Assembly: GCA_022393335.1 (NCBI GenBank)
Contig: JAJEKB010020025.1
Coordinates: 93,071-157,070, forward strand
Direction: 5' to 3'
DNA: 64,000 nucleotides
Source of the DNA: Macrotrachela quadricornifera
Lineage: Eukaryota > Rotifera > Eurotatoria > Philodinida > Philodinidae
Part shown: one piece after another, positions 23,167 to 34,738 of the stretch
How the letters are laid out: every line of letters begins with the position of its first letter
How positions within the stretch are numbered: position 1 is the stretch's first letter
The notes under the pieces: generated by a model
Seen by the model: the letters and a program-made list of their open reading frames with translations, nothing else
Told to the model about the DNA's origin: nothing
Database searches by the model: none
Made by a program: the position numbers and the translations under genes

Positions 23167-25421
23167 ACAAAAAAAAAACCTATTTACATAATAAAAATAT
23201 TTTTTTCATATTAGTAAAAAATATATTATTTTCTTTTGTAGATGATAAGATAATATTAAAAAACATTTATAGAAATCTTAATTAATATATCTTATGTACT
23301 TACCAATTGTTGGGTCAGAAAAAAGTTTTTACTATTTGAACTTATTAATAAAAATAGTTCGTATATATATATGTAAAAAAATCTTATTGAAGAATAAATA
23401 TATATAGATAAAAGGGAAAAAATCTTAATGCTTTTGAAAATATCATAAAAACGACATGTAAGGTTGCTTTTAGCACAATATTATTAGAACGATGAAATAT
23501 AATGATGGAGCTGACATTCCAACTCTTAAGAACGAAGAAAGAAAGAAAAAAAAAATATGTAAATCATGTTGTTTAGTAATACATTGTGGTACATGTAGTA
23601 GCAATAAGGACGATTATTGTCTTATTGCGTAGTTTGAATCTCTCCAATCAGAAAATAAGTTGAGTCGAATTCGAATAAAATCTAGAATATGTGTTAGACA
23701 AAGTTGAGATTTAGGCAAAATTTAACAAAGTTTTTAAAAAAATTAAAATCTAAAAAAAAGAGGACATTGATATATAAATAATAATACGTCGACTACATTT
23801 ATTTTGTTCAAAAGAATTTATATTTAATTTCTAGGACATGAGGTGTTTCTTTTTATTGACTAAATATTTTTCTAATATATCTTTTCTATCTTAAAGACAT
23901 TTGAGACACTGAATGATTCATAAAAGTTTTCCAAAAAAAATAATGTTGTTTTTTTAAAAGTATTCATTTAAACAAGTAGTTAATGTGAGTATTTTTAAAA
24001 GCAAGAGTAAATTTTATTATATGCCTGTCTTATAATTATAACTTGAGAGCATAGTGGTTAATGGCAAACACTAATGAAATTAACACTTATATTTATTGTT
24101 TAAACACTATAACAAACGGTATATATCGCGTAGTTATTCTCAATATATATTCTGATTCAAACTGTTTGATAACTTAGTAAAAATTAAAATTTTTTTTTTT
24201 ATGATTTATGCAAAAATCTTTAGGTTCAGACTTTTTTTACTAATCTTTTTTATCAATGCTTATTTGTCTTGAAATTTAATGTGACTTATACCTGGTATCT
24301 AAAGGGTAAATGTATCATGTCATTAAATATTGTTGAGTTATATTTGAATCAAAAAGAATAAAAACATATTGTAGGTTGTGTATTCTATATGATAGAATAG
24401 TAGCTATCATTTTCAAATATCGACTAAGAAGAAGATATCAATGCAGATATTAAAATTTGAATAAGTGAAAAAATAAGTTCATGCTGATTGCTTGATGATT
24501 TAAATAAAAGAAAATGATGTCTATATTACAAGTCTGATTATAAACAAATTTTACCTTAATTATTATTTTTCTATTGATTAAGAGAATAAATAATGGATGG
24601 ATCGATTTTATCTTCATTTTTTGAGCAATACAGTGGTAGTTTAAAACTTTTGTTCTTAGGTTATCAATCGTTCAACTATGAAATATTGGAGAAATTTTTC
24701 CAATGAACAGTTTTCTCGAGATTTTTAATGTATGCTTCAGAATAATAGAATTTACATTAGAAGAGAAGATTTTTCACTTTTAAACATACTGCTATGTTCA
24801 GATTTTAATTTTACATTCGGTCAAATGAGAATGTCTGATCTCAATCAAAATGATTTTTCTAAATATTTTAAAATAAAGCCCTGGACAATGTTAACAAGAT
24901 TCTTTTGCTTGAACAGCTACGTTAGAAATCTTGAAAAGGTAATTTTGTATCTTTTTATCTTAGATGCTTTACTTTCATCATGACAATTGATGAATATCAA
25001 CTTACATAAATTGATAAATGTCTGTTAAAAAATAATAGATTGCAATTGAATTATTGAGTACTTGTTCATTTGTGTCATTTTTGAGGAACAAAAACTTTGA
25101 ATTGTTACTATGTTACTTAAAAAATGAAGATAACATTGACCGATTCTTTATGATGCACTCATTATATTGTTTTTTTTCATAATTCATGAATAATTGTAAT
25201 TCTTTTTTAAACTTAATTGTTTATGTTTCAAAACAATTTTTGACATCCTTTTGTTTATAATATGAATTAAGAAAATTCCTCTTTGTCAGTAATAAAAATA
25301 TCAGACTATTTGGTCGATATAGATCGACAATATTAAAAATTTTCTTTCACTAGTAGCTTTCTAGGTATCTTATATAATAATAATTGAAAAATGTTAATAT
25401 ACAAGATTAAGAATTATAATA
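23167..25421. other. AT-rich intergenic stretch, no gene seen
   Basis: Between the 3' ends of the Ig-like gene (+) and the granulin gene (-). One 83-codon plus frame (24732-24983) lacks any recognisable feature. I see no RNA gene or repeat here beyond homopolymer runs. Confidence 0.6.
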
Positions 25422-25733
25422 TCAATTTTTATTTAATGATGGTTTTACTCTGAATATTTTTGTACTAAATTCACGATCACATTTAAAAATTCTTAAATCA
25501 CATTTATAATGTTCAGGACAACAATGTATACGATCCGAACAACAAACTCCATGTTCAATCGGACAACATGCATAATCACCAGCTGTTGAAAGACAACAAG
25601 TCGTATTTCCTGGACATACTGATACAGCATCTGGACAAATAATATCCGAATTGGATGATGATGTTATTCCAATAGTATTAGTTAATACCATTATGAATAC
25701 TGAACAAAATAATATAATAATCCACGTTTTCAT
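25422..25733 (-). CDS. Secreted single-domain granulin, 103 aa
   Basis: The start at 25733 is chosen because it opens a clean signal peptide (MKTWIIILFCSVFIMVL); the open frame continues upstream but that part is low-complexity. Residues 33-85 form one complete granulin module with all 12 cysteines in the family order: CPD, VCPGNTTCC, GDYACCP, GVCCSD, HCCP, KCD and a final KC. Granulins are secreted, stacked beta-hairpin growth or lysosomal-function peptides; animal progranulins usually carry several modules, so this is a minimal version. No introns. AATAAA overlaps the end of the frame on the minus strand, so the 3' UTR should be very short. Confidence 0.92.
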   Translation of the reverse strand: MKTWIIILFCSVFIMVLTNTIGITSSSNSDIICPDAVSVCPGNTTCCLSTAGDYACCPIEHGVCCSDRIHCCPEHYKCDLRIFKCDREFSTKIFRVKPSLNKN

Positions 25734-26724
25734 TATTGTATATAATATGATGAAAACACTACGACTTTTGTTTAGATATTTGCTTTTATTAATAATAAAA
25801 GAAATACGTAAGATAAAATATCGCTTACGATAAAAAACGAATATAAAGAAAAATTGAATTAATATTTTCTTATAAATGATACCGTTGTTTTGACTATATT
25901 GGCACGAAAAAAACAGGCGGAAATATTCACATAGAATCAATAGAAAAAAAAATCATATTTTATTTAAAAGGCAAATATTGTGGGAACAAATATCACACAT
26001 AAAATAGAATAGTGCATAGCTGACGTACATATTATAATTTTGATGAAACAATAATCAAATCAATGTCGATTTGATGTTGTTTTTTACTGTTTCACCATGA
26101 GAAAATGTACTCATTGTTAGAAAATCCATTAAGTAGCTTCCAACTTGGTCAGATAAACCGTGTTTGAAAAATTCTAGCTAAATTATAAACTAGATTTTGA
26201 AGGTCTATTCTTGAAGTATGCAATATAAACCGATGACCGCTATGATTTATCATGCAGTTCTATTTCAACTATATCAAAATTATCATAAAATTGAAAAACA
26301 TAAAGACAAAAAAATCTTTATATACTTATTAATTTCTAGAACTACTAAACCATAAAATACTTTGAAATTCATATAAAATTCTTATTTTTTCAAAACAATT
26401 TTCTTCTTTCGTGTATTGTATATAAATTTTCAATAGTCGGGAAAATATGAATGATACAGAAATATATTATTACGCATGTACAAAAGTCAATGATTTGCAA
26501 GAATAAAATTAATAATAAATCTTAGCATAAACAATGAGCAATTCGTCATAAAAAAAAACATTTCCTCTTCTTCTCTTTTGTTTTTCTTCTACTTATTATT
26601 CTACATTTAGTTCATTGAAAAAAAAAAGGACGCAGACTGTCATCATAACGCTTTCTTTTTCTCTCTTCTATTTCGCATTACTTTATATATATATTTCCTC
26701 TTCACTTTCTTTTTTGTTATATCA
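25734..26724. other. Divergent intergenic region, granulin and 229-aa gene
   Basis: Both genes face away from it. T-rich just before 26725 with a TATATATAT run near 26680-26692 about 35-45 bp upstream of the plus-strand ATG. No gene inside. Confidence 0.5.
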
Positions 26725-28975
26725 ATGAACATCTTCACACAATTTGCAACACAATTTCTAAGTAATAAAAATACACTTATACAATTATTAAAAACATTAC
26801 ATTTTTCAAATAAATTTATAAATGAATTTCGTAATAATCATATTTATATTGATGAAGATATAATTAGAAAAAAAATGCGAATTTTATGTGATATAACACA
26901 AGATGAATCATTTCAAGATTTAGTTTGTCATGATAATGGTATACAATTAATATTTCATAAAACACCACAAGAATATCGTTTTATGAGATATCGTATTACA
27001 TTTGATATTAAAATTATTGCAATTATTTTAAATAATCAACAACAAACAATACAATTTTTAATTAGCAATATTCAAATAAAATCACTTAATTATCTTTCAA
27101 AACCATTTCAATTTTGTATACAGGTAAATAAAAAAGAAAATTATGCATATATATATATAGAATATTTTAGATTAGAATATTAGGAATGAATTATTGCTAT
27201 AAAAAAATGACATTTTGTCTAGTTTTTAAAAGTATTAAAGTTCTTGAATGTCACAAAAACAGCATCTGTTTATCGTTTGTTCAAACTATAATGATGTTTC
27301 TTTACCATTCTGTATATCACTCGAAGTAGAACAACATGTCCATTTTTTAGACGCAATTTAAAGAGCATTATAAACATTATACTAATTAGAAAAAGAGCAG
27401 ATCTGCATTACTGATTACAGTACTTTCAGTCAAGATTCTATGTTTATGTGTATTCGTCTTAAAATATTACACTTTTCTAACTTGAGAAAATAATCTATCA
27501 AAAACGAGTAATCAACTTTACAACATTTGTTAATTAAAAAAAATAATGAAATAAATAACTAATAATAATTATTCTAATCTCAAATTTCTTTATTATAAAT
27601 ATCAAGTCATAGATCTTATTTCAGTCTGATGCCATATTCATAGTTAATAATATATGAAAGGATATAACATGAGAAAATTGTAATGTATTGTAGATTTCAT
27701 GTGCTAGTTTTTTCTAGACATACATAAAAATGAATTCCTACGGAATAAACATTCATTATATTTACATATTCTAATTTATCCAATAATTTAAGTCCATATT
27801 CATTTATAGAAAAGACAACATATAAGTGACTGAATAAAAATTTTTTTAATCTTCGAATTTTAATTAAATGAATTAAAGGGTTGGAAATAGTGTTTCAATC
27901 GAAGAATACTGTTATAATTTCAAATAGAGTAAATAATGAATTTTAAACCAAATGAAAGTTCGTGGAAAATAAGATTTATTGGTTTTAAATAATAATAGTT
28001 ATCGAAATTTTTTAATATCGAACTTAAGAAATTTCCAGAAATGTTCTTTTAGTGTAGAAAAACAAGGCATCAGTAATTCAGAAGTGGAGTATAATTTTTT
28101 TTCTTTTTTTTTGAAGCCCTTTTCTGAGATGAAAAATTCAAAAAGCTAGTTAAAAACGCTTTAAAAAATATTAAGAAAAACACTCGAATTTTCAGTAAAA
28201 TTAGTTTTTTTCATGCTTTTACTATTACATACACTTCAAAATATACTCATTAGATGTAGCGTGAAAAACTGCGTCTAATGCATATATATTTTGATGCGTA
28301 AATAATAGTAAAAATAATGAAAAAAGCTAATAATACTGAAAATTCGAATGTTTTTGAGATTTTTTCAATTTTTCATCTCAGAAAAATAACGTTTCATAGA
28401 ACTCGATGAGCTCTATCCAATTATGTAAACATTTCTAAGGAAAAAATTAGATTCCACTTCTGAATTACTGATGCCTTGTTTTTCTACTCTAAAAGAACAT
28501 TTCTGAAAATTTCTTAAGTTCGATATTAAAAAATTTCGATAACTATTACTATTTAATACCAATAAATCTCGTTTTCCACGAGCTTTCATTTAGTCGAAAA
28601 TTCATTATTTACTCTCCTATGAAAATATTATTTCCGACTCTGTAGAATAATATCATTATAGTTATCATAATTATTATTTTTTAGTCTAAAGCTCGAACAT
28701 TGGTTATTGATGAACTTGAACGTGTATGTACGGAACAACATATACCATATGAACGATTATTTAAAAATAAAAATCGTCCATTAGCTTATCGAATTAGTTT
28801 ATCAAATATGAAAGAATTAGATCAATTACGTGAACGATATTTAATTATTGGTAATCAATCAATACTTGATTTAATACAAATAACATGTATTGAACATCGT
28901 GAACAAGCTATTGTATTAGGTTATCGTTTAAGAACATCATTAAATGAAAAAAAAACATTTCCAATGTTATTATAA
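26725..28975 (+). CDS. Unrecognised 229-aa protein, 2 exons around a 1.56-kb intron
   Basis: Exon 1 (26725-27123) ends at CAG|GTAAAT, and exon 2 (28685-28975) starts after TTTTTTAG in the same frame (ATA CAG TCT AAA); the total is 690 nt. I do not recognise the protein. It has no signal peptide or membrane segment. It is mixed alpha/beta in character, with hydrophobic patches such as ITFDIKIIAIILN and a charged second half (VIDELERVCTEQHIPYERLF, then MKELDQLRERYLIIG, then EHREQAIVLGYRLR). Codon use matches the confident genes. The intron is about 25 times the local norm because it hosts a 767-bp foldback element. A cytosolic role is likely; function unknown. Confidence 0.75.
27876..28642. mobile_element. 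767-bp full-length foldback element with TA target site
   Basis: An almost complete palindrome centred near 28265, with arms of about 380 bp. The left end AAGGGTTGGAAATAG matches the complement of the right end, CAGAGTCGGAAATAA, and each is bordered by TA (27874-27875 and 28643-28644). Long stretches of the arms are nearly identical, for example around CAGTAATTCAGAAGTGGA and its complement at 28450. Even the centre pairs (CATTAGATGTAG against CTGCGTCTAATG). TA duplication points to a Tc1/mariner-type mobiliser. No coding frame. It sits inside an intron, so the pre-mRNA would carry a very long hairpin. Confidence 0.9.
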
Positions 28976-30462
28976 AGAAATAAAAGAAAAGAAAAAAAAG
29001 AAAGAAAAAGAAATTTTCTAATTATTATTAGTTAAAAATGATGCATTATTTCTTCTCGTTAATAAGCATTATCATATAGGTAAATAGGTGCATTTTCACA
29101 AGAGAAACCACTAAAAGAGATGAAAATATTACGTCTATTATTTTTTTATATATATGAAGCACAAATATTTATGAAAATGAATTTGAAGAAAATAATAATC
29201 TCAAAGAATTCTTTTTCACTCTCATATTTTGTTAAATAATACTACTCAATCCTACTTAAAATATATCAAATATAATGACGTTTATAGATAAAAATCTGCA
29301 GAATAGAATTAATTAAATTCGTACTCTAGTAAATATTTAATATAATAGGCATGATTGCTCACAAACAATGAATTAATTTCAATATATACGTTAAAAAGTC
29401 TCTTTGAATACTCATCAATTTAAAAATTCATTATTATGATTGTAAGATTTAATACAATAATTAAGAGCTGTCTTTATTAATTATATATTATTGGACACCG
29501 TCTACAAAAGAAATATAAAATTCTTTGAAATAAATGAACAGAAAACAAAGATAAAATACATCAATCTGTGTAGTATTGTTATTCGATCCATTGTTAACAA
29601 AAGTGTTTTGTTGTATCAACGGGATACTGAAACAAAAATCAGAGTTCATTATGATAGTAATCAACCATGCATCCATACCGATAGTTTTACTATCATATAT
29701 CACAATTGATGTATTGCAAGAATTATAATATATTATTTTTCCAATGTTTCATCTACGCTGATAAACTGAATCGAGCAAAGTAACTCCTATATCTTATACT
29801 GAGCGTCATAGTATTGGAATACTACTATTAATGCAAATAAGGATATATACTTTGACTACGAAAGCCAAGTAATTTGTTTTGAAAGTTTCTGAATATATTC
29901 CAAAAATGAGTAGGCTTTTACTTCGAATCACTCTTTAAATATCAAAGAAATGCGTTGTTTTTATTGTTGAAATTCTTTTTCACTATTTTCGTTGTTAAAT
30001 ATTTTAAGATTTTTCTTGTAAATTAAATATATTTTGAAAAATTTTAGAACACTCCCAACCAATCATTGCGACGTCCTAACAACCTACAATAAAGATGTCC
30101 CTTTTCGATTAATACTTGTACTGAAATTTTAACAGAACTTGCATATTACTGCTTCAGATTGAAACCTTAGTCCCTTTCTTTTAAAACAGAACTATCTATG
30201 TGAAACTATTCTATTCGATGTAGCTCTATACTAAAATTTGAATAAATAAATTATTATAAAGTTTCAACAGTAAACCGTATTTTATCTCGAGAAATAAAAT
30301 CTTAACCTGCCATGTTAAATACACAGAATGAAAAGAAAAAAACAAAAATCCTGACAAAAAAAAAAATAATTTTTTTTTTTGCTGCATCATACTGATTGCA
30401 CAAATTATTTGTTCTCTATATATAGTAATTCAATAAAAAATTTTACAGATATTATTATTATA
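28976..30462. other. Intergenic stretch, no gene seen
   Basis: AT-rich. At 29488-29709 both strands are open for about 70 codons, which is typical of chance. No repeat or RNA gene recognised. Confidence 0.6.
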
Positions 30463-31173
30463 ATGCAATCTTCACATAAATCATTTTTGAATTATGTTCT
30501 TGAAAATAGTCGTCCTGGTGATATACAAAATATAATTAATACTATTGATGAATATGGTTGGAATAAACAATGGTTAATGAATATTGGGGATCGTAAAGGA
30601 CAAATTCTTGATGATGCTATTCGAACAAGAAAACCAAAAACTGTTTTAGAACTTGGTAATAAGAAAAAAACAAAATAAAAAATTTTAATTAATTATTAAT
30701 AAACAATTTATTTTATTCTCTTAGGTACTTTTCTTGGTTATAGTTCATTAAGAATGGCATCTCAAGTGTCAGATGACACATTAATTTATACAATTGAACA
30801 AAATCCTCAATCAGCTGAAATAGCACATACAATTCATAAACATGCTGGTGTAGAAAATCGAATAAAAATTCTTATTGGTTCAACTGAAAATATAATTCCA
30901 CAATTAAATAAACAATATCATATTGATTCATTTGATTTTATTTTTATTGATCATAATGGTGATTTATATTTACGTGATTTTAATTTATTAGAAGAATATA
31001 ATTTAATTAAATCAGGTACAATAATTGTAGCTGATAATATTATTTATCCTGGTGCACCTACTTATGCAAATTATGTTCGAAATAATCCAAATTATAAAAC
31101 AAAAATGTATGAATCAACTATTGAATATCGTGATGATATACGTGATGGAGTTGAAGTAACAATAAGAAAATAA
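30463..31173 (+). CDS. Catechol O-methyltransferase-like enzyme, 213 aa, catalytic Lys missing
   Basis: Exons 30463-30655 and 30725-31173 (69-bp intron) join to 642 nt. The whole length follows animal COMT: LENSRPGD, MNIGDRKGQILD, VLELGTFLGYSSLRMA (SAM-binding loop), the SAM-ribose Glu (E89), and the C-terminal VADNIIYPGAP. Numbering runs one behind rat soluble COMT. The metal ligands D140, D168 and N169 and the catechol-binding Glu (E198 in TIEY) are kept. The family's DHWK is DHNG here, so the catalytic Lys is Gly143 and the gatekeeper Trp is Asn142. It should bind SAM and Mg but may have altered or lost catechol methylation. No membrane anchor, so it should be soluble. The ATG at 30463 matches the usual N-terminus. 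It is followed 328 bp on by the PTB gene on the same strand. Confidence 0.92.
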
Positions 31174-31501
31174 TAATATTTCATTTTTTTTTGTTACAAA
31201 TATAAAATTTTGAAAAAAATCTAACAATTCACTTTTTTTTTTCTATCATAAAAAGTCATCATTGTCACACATGAATGCATTTTGCGGTTTGTATACAATA
31301 AGCGTATAGTATTCTATATATGTATATACAACGTTGAAGATATATCTTGCGACGATATTAGTAACATTCAATACATATTGTCACATTTTCTTTTTCTTTT
31401 CAACCTTGTTTAACATACAAAATTATCGGTATAAAAGAAAAGTTGGTCACAATAGTCTCTTTTTTTTTCTTGTTATTTATTATTTAATATCTATAGAAAT
31501 A

Positions 31502-33690
31502 ATGTCGGATGAAATATTTTCAATATCAGCTGAACAATTACCTGATCTACCTGAAATACAATTAATTGAACCAATTGTTCAATGTGGTGTCCTTTATTTA
31601 GGTACAGCAATACCTAGTCCTGGTCGTCGTGGTCTTGATTCAATTCAAGAACCACTTTCACATCGTTATCCTGTCGACGGAATAAATACTGTTCGAGGTC
31701 ATTAGATAAAATATTTTGCATAAGAGAAAAAAATTTTTTTTTTTAATAAAGGTATTGATTCAGTACTTTCCGTTTATGATAATGGTATTCAATTAACATT
31801 TGCTCGTCAACCACATGTAGTCATTTTTTTTCCAATATCATCACTTATTTATTGTGCTGCACTTCGTTTTTCCATTGTTGAAAATGATCAAGGATCATCA
31901 CTTGATTGGCGTTTTATAACATTAGATTCAACAATAGAAAATGTAAGCAAACATCCACCATTATTTTGTGCTGTTGTACAACGTACACAAATTTTATCAG
32001 GTGATGAATGTCATTGTTTTATAACAAAAAGTGATGATGCTGCACTTGCACTTGTTCGAACAATATCAGAAATTTATGGAAATCTTAAACCTAATGTTAA
32101 ACCTTATAAAGCTCCAATTTTCTATCAGGTTATTTATTTTATTATATAAATTATTATACAGAAATTCTGTATTTGTTATAGTTAGATCGTTATGGACGAA
32201 AAATAACTGAAACAAGTGGAATTATTTATTTATCACCAGATATTGATGATGATTATCAATTAAATCAAACTATAGATCGTAATAAATCTCTAACAACATG
32301 TAATCAAAATTGTTTATTAGATCCAACATCAAATGGATTTTTTTATCGTACAAATGCAAGTATTATTGAACAATGGCAATTATGGGATGATGATGATTTA
32401 ATTGGATCTCGACCACGTCCACCAGCATCACCATTTGGACAACATCAAGGTCTTTATCATGATGATTTAACAAAAGAAATGCATCAATATTTTAATCATA
32501 TGGATAATGAAGAACATTCGAGTTCATGTAGTTGTTCGAATTCATCTGATTCATCAATTAAAAATCATTCACATCGTCGTATTAAACGAAAATCTCGATA
32601 TGATACAGATCAATTAATCACATCATTTTCACACCCACATCCAAGTTCATTTAATCCATCATTATTAATACAAAATAATGATGAAATATTACAAAATAAT
32701 ATAGAATTAAAACGATCACAACAAGCACCAATTATTATTGAAAAAGTTATGCCTAATCCACTTATAGCAATTCCTCAAACTTCACCAAATTATTCCATAG
32801 AACAATCTCATCCAAAATTTAATTATTCAATACCTACAAAACCAACATCTATTAATTATACTCCATATTCTAATACATATGATATAAATGAGCGTGGTGA
32901 AAAGATTACGAAAGAAGGAAATCGTATATTGTTTATGGATGTTATTCAACCAAATATAATAAATAATGAAATTGAACCACAACCTTACATAACTCCTACA
33001 CATCGTTCTCGTTCACATCAACGACGACAACGACGACAATCAAGACATATACCAGTAATTGATATTCGATCTATTGATGGTTTAATTAATTCTAAAAAAC
33101 CTAAACAACGACAAAAAAATATTGTTAATAATAATGAAGAAAAAATTCAAGATCAACATTTAAAAACATCAGATTTATTAGAAATTGTTGAAGGTTATTT
33201 TGAAGATTATAAAGGAAGAAAACTAAAATTAGATGGTCATGGTGCACAAACACTACTTAATCATTTAGAATCATCAAGTGAAAATAAACATCAATCATTA
33301 AATGATTTTGATAATGAAAAAAGTCATCATCGTCGTCGTCGAAGTCATTCAATGTTAACATCTGGTCCATCAGTTAATTATGGTGAACGTTCTCCTATTA
33401 AACTTATATCTCAACAAGAATCAAATGAATCACAACAACAACAACAATTTACTCCATCCATATATAATAATGAACAAGTTAATGAATATGTATCAAATGT
33501 TTATGGAACAATTGATCAAAGATCTCAAAAAACTGAATCATCAATAAATCAAAATGAAAATCAAATATCTTATAATACGAATGTTGCTGGTGTAACAAAT
33601 GAAAATTATATATCACCATATCGATATATGCAAAGTAGTATTAATCCTATGCTATTTCATGAATATCATAATACATATGGTAGATATTAA
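31502..33690 (+). CDS. PTB/PID-domain protein with long disordered tail, 693 aa, 3 exons
   Basis: Exons 31502-31697, 31752-32128 and 32182-33690 join to 2082 nt. Residues ~28-185 look like a phosphotyrosine-binding/PID fold: YLGTAIP, then GIDSVLSVYDNGIQLTFA, then VVIFFPISSLIYCAA, then PLFCAVVQRTQ and the C-terminal helix DDAALALVRTISEIYGNL. Such domains bind NPxY-type tails of membrane proteins, so an adaptor role is likely. The remaining ~500 residues are low-complexity and polar: Ser/Asn/Gln/His-rich, with basic clusters (RRQRRQSR, HRRRRSH) and a five-Gln run. The first donor is unusual (GAG|GTCATT). The start at MSDEIFS is preferred to an upstream in-frame start that yields hydrophobic junk. 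A poly(A) signal follows at 33748. Confidence 0.85.
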
Positions 33691-33747
33691 TATTAAAAAT
33701 TTTATATAAACATTTTTTTTCTTCTTTGTTTTCTTCTTTTTAAAGTC

Positions 33748-33753
33748 AATAAA
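33748..33753 (+). terminator. Poly(A) signal of the PTB gene
   Basis: AATAAA 57 bp after the stop codon, followed by a long A run. It lies only 22 bp before the convergent gene's stop codon at 33776. Confidence 0.6.
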
Positions 33754-33775
33754 ACAAAAAAAAAACAAACTTATT

Positions 33776-34738
33776 CTAAAGTAATTCAAATTCTTCTGAT
33801 GATGTTAAATAAAAAGAAATTTTTTGTGAAGATATATTCATTGGTATTGTATATATATCATTTGTTGTTAATGATGAATGATTATTTTGAGAATTTGTTG
33901 TTAATAATAATTGTTTATTCCATTTTTGTATTGATGATGTTGTTGAACAATTTATTTCTTGTTCTTGTGTTGATATACGATGACGAAAAGCACGATTACG
34001 TGCCCATTGTTTTATATGTGAAGCATTAGGTTGATCAATATGATAACGATATAATTTTCTTACAAATCTATCACGTTGTTTTTTTAATGATGTTGTAGAA
34101 AATATACTTGAACTACGTGAACGTTGTTCATATAATTTATTTTCATTATTATTTGATAATTGTTGATCTTTTTGTATTTGTTTTGTTTTTATATATTGTA
34201 CAACAAGACCAAGTATAAGAAAAAGTATAATACCAATAATTAATGCTATAAATAATTGTGTTGAACTTTGTTTAAATGATCTATGTAATAATTCACCTAT
34301 ACGAATTGATATACAACTATTACGTGGTGTATATATATATGATGTTATATTTGATTGAAAATCAATACATATTTCATATTGACCAGAATTAAGATTAAAT
34401 ATACGTAAACTATTATTTAAATCAATAAGTTCAGTAAAATTTGTTAATATATATATATTATTTGTTAATAAAGATGATTCATCTATTGATCGTAATAAAA
34501 ACCGATATAAATCAAACATATTAAATAAAATTTTATCAATAGTAAACCAAATAAGAATAGAATGATCTTGATTATTATTTATATAACATACACGTATATC
34601 AGGTGTAGATATTAATTGTAAATTATTTTTAATACAAATTTCTTCATGATTTTTTGCACGTTGTGTATGAATTATTAAACATGTTATTAATAATAAAAAA
34701 TGATTAATAAGAAAAATTATAAATAAATAATTGAACAT
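33776..34738 (-). CDS. Type I membrane protein with FN3-like ectodomain, 320 aa
   Basis: A single uninterrupted frame. Residues 1-26 form a signal peptide (LFIIFLINHFLLLITCLIIH). The ectodomain to about residue 160 has N-glycosylation sequons (NFT, NNS, NIT) and ends in strands like LNSGQYEICIDFQ then SCISIRIG. That Tyr/Cys/Cys pattern is common in the last strands of fibronectin type III domains, so I infer an FN3-like fold rather than seeing a clear one. A membrane span (QLFIALIIGIILFLILGLVV, 161-180) is followed by a ~140-residue basic, Ser/Thr/Gln-rich cytoplasmic tail. Convergent with the PTB gene, with stop codons only 85 bp apart. Partner unknown; a receptor or adhesion protein is likely. 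Confidence 0.8.
   Translation of the reverse strand: MFNYLFIIFLINHFLLLITCLIIHTQRAKNHEEICIKNNLQLISTPDIRVCYINNNQDHSILIWFTIDKILFNMFDLYRFLLRSIDESSLLTNNIYILTNFTELIDLNNSLRIFNLNSGQYEICIDFQSNITSYIYTPRNSCISIRIGELLHRSFKQSSTQLFIALIIGIILFLILGLVVQYIKTKQIQKDQQLSNNNENKLYEQRSRSSSIFSTTSLKKQRDRFVRKLYRYHIDQPNASHIKQWARNRAFRHRISTQEQEINCSTTSSIQKWNKQLLLTTNSQNNHSSLTTNDIYTIPMNISSQKISFYLTSSEEFELL

Noticed and set aside
25651..25833. 60-codon plus frame over the granulin gene
   Set aside because: Antisense shadow of the granulin signal peptide and upstream region.
29488..29709. About 70 open codons on both strands
   Set aside because: Simultaneous openness on both strands in AT-rich DNA is expected by chance; neither reads like a protein.
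31334..31501. N-terminal extension of the PTB protein from an upstream start
   Set aside because: It encodes T-run hydrophobic junk and begins before a good ATG (MSDEIFS) that fits the domain.
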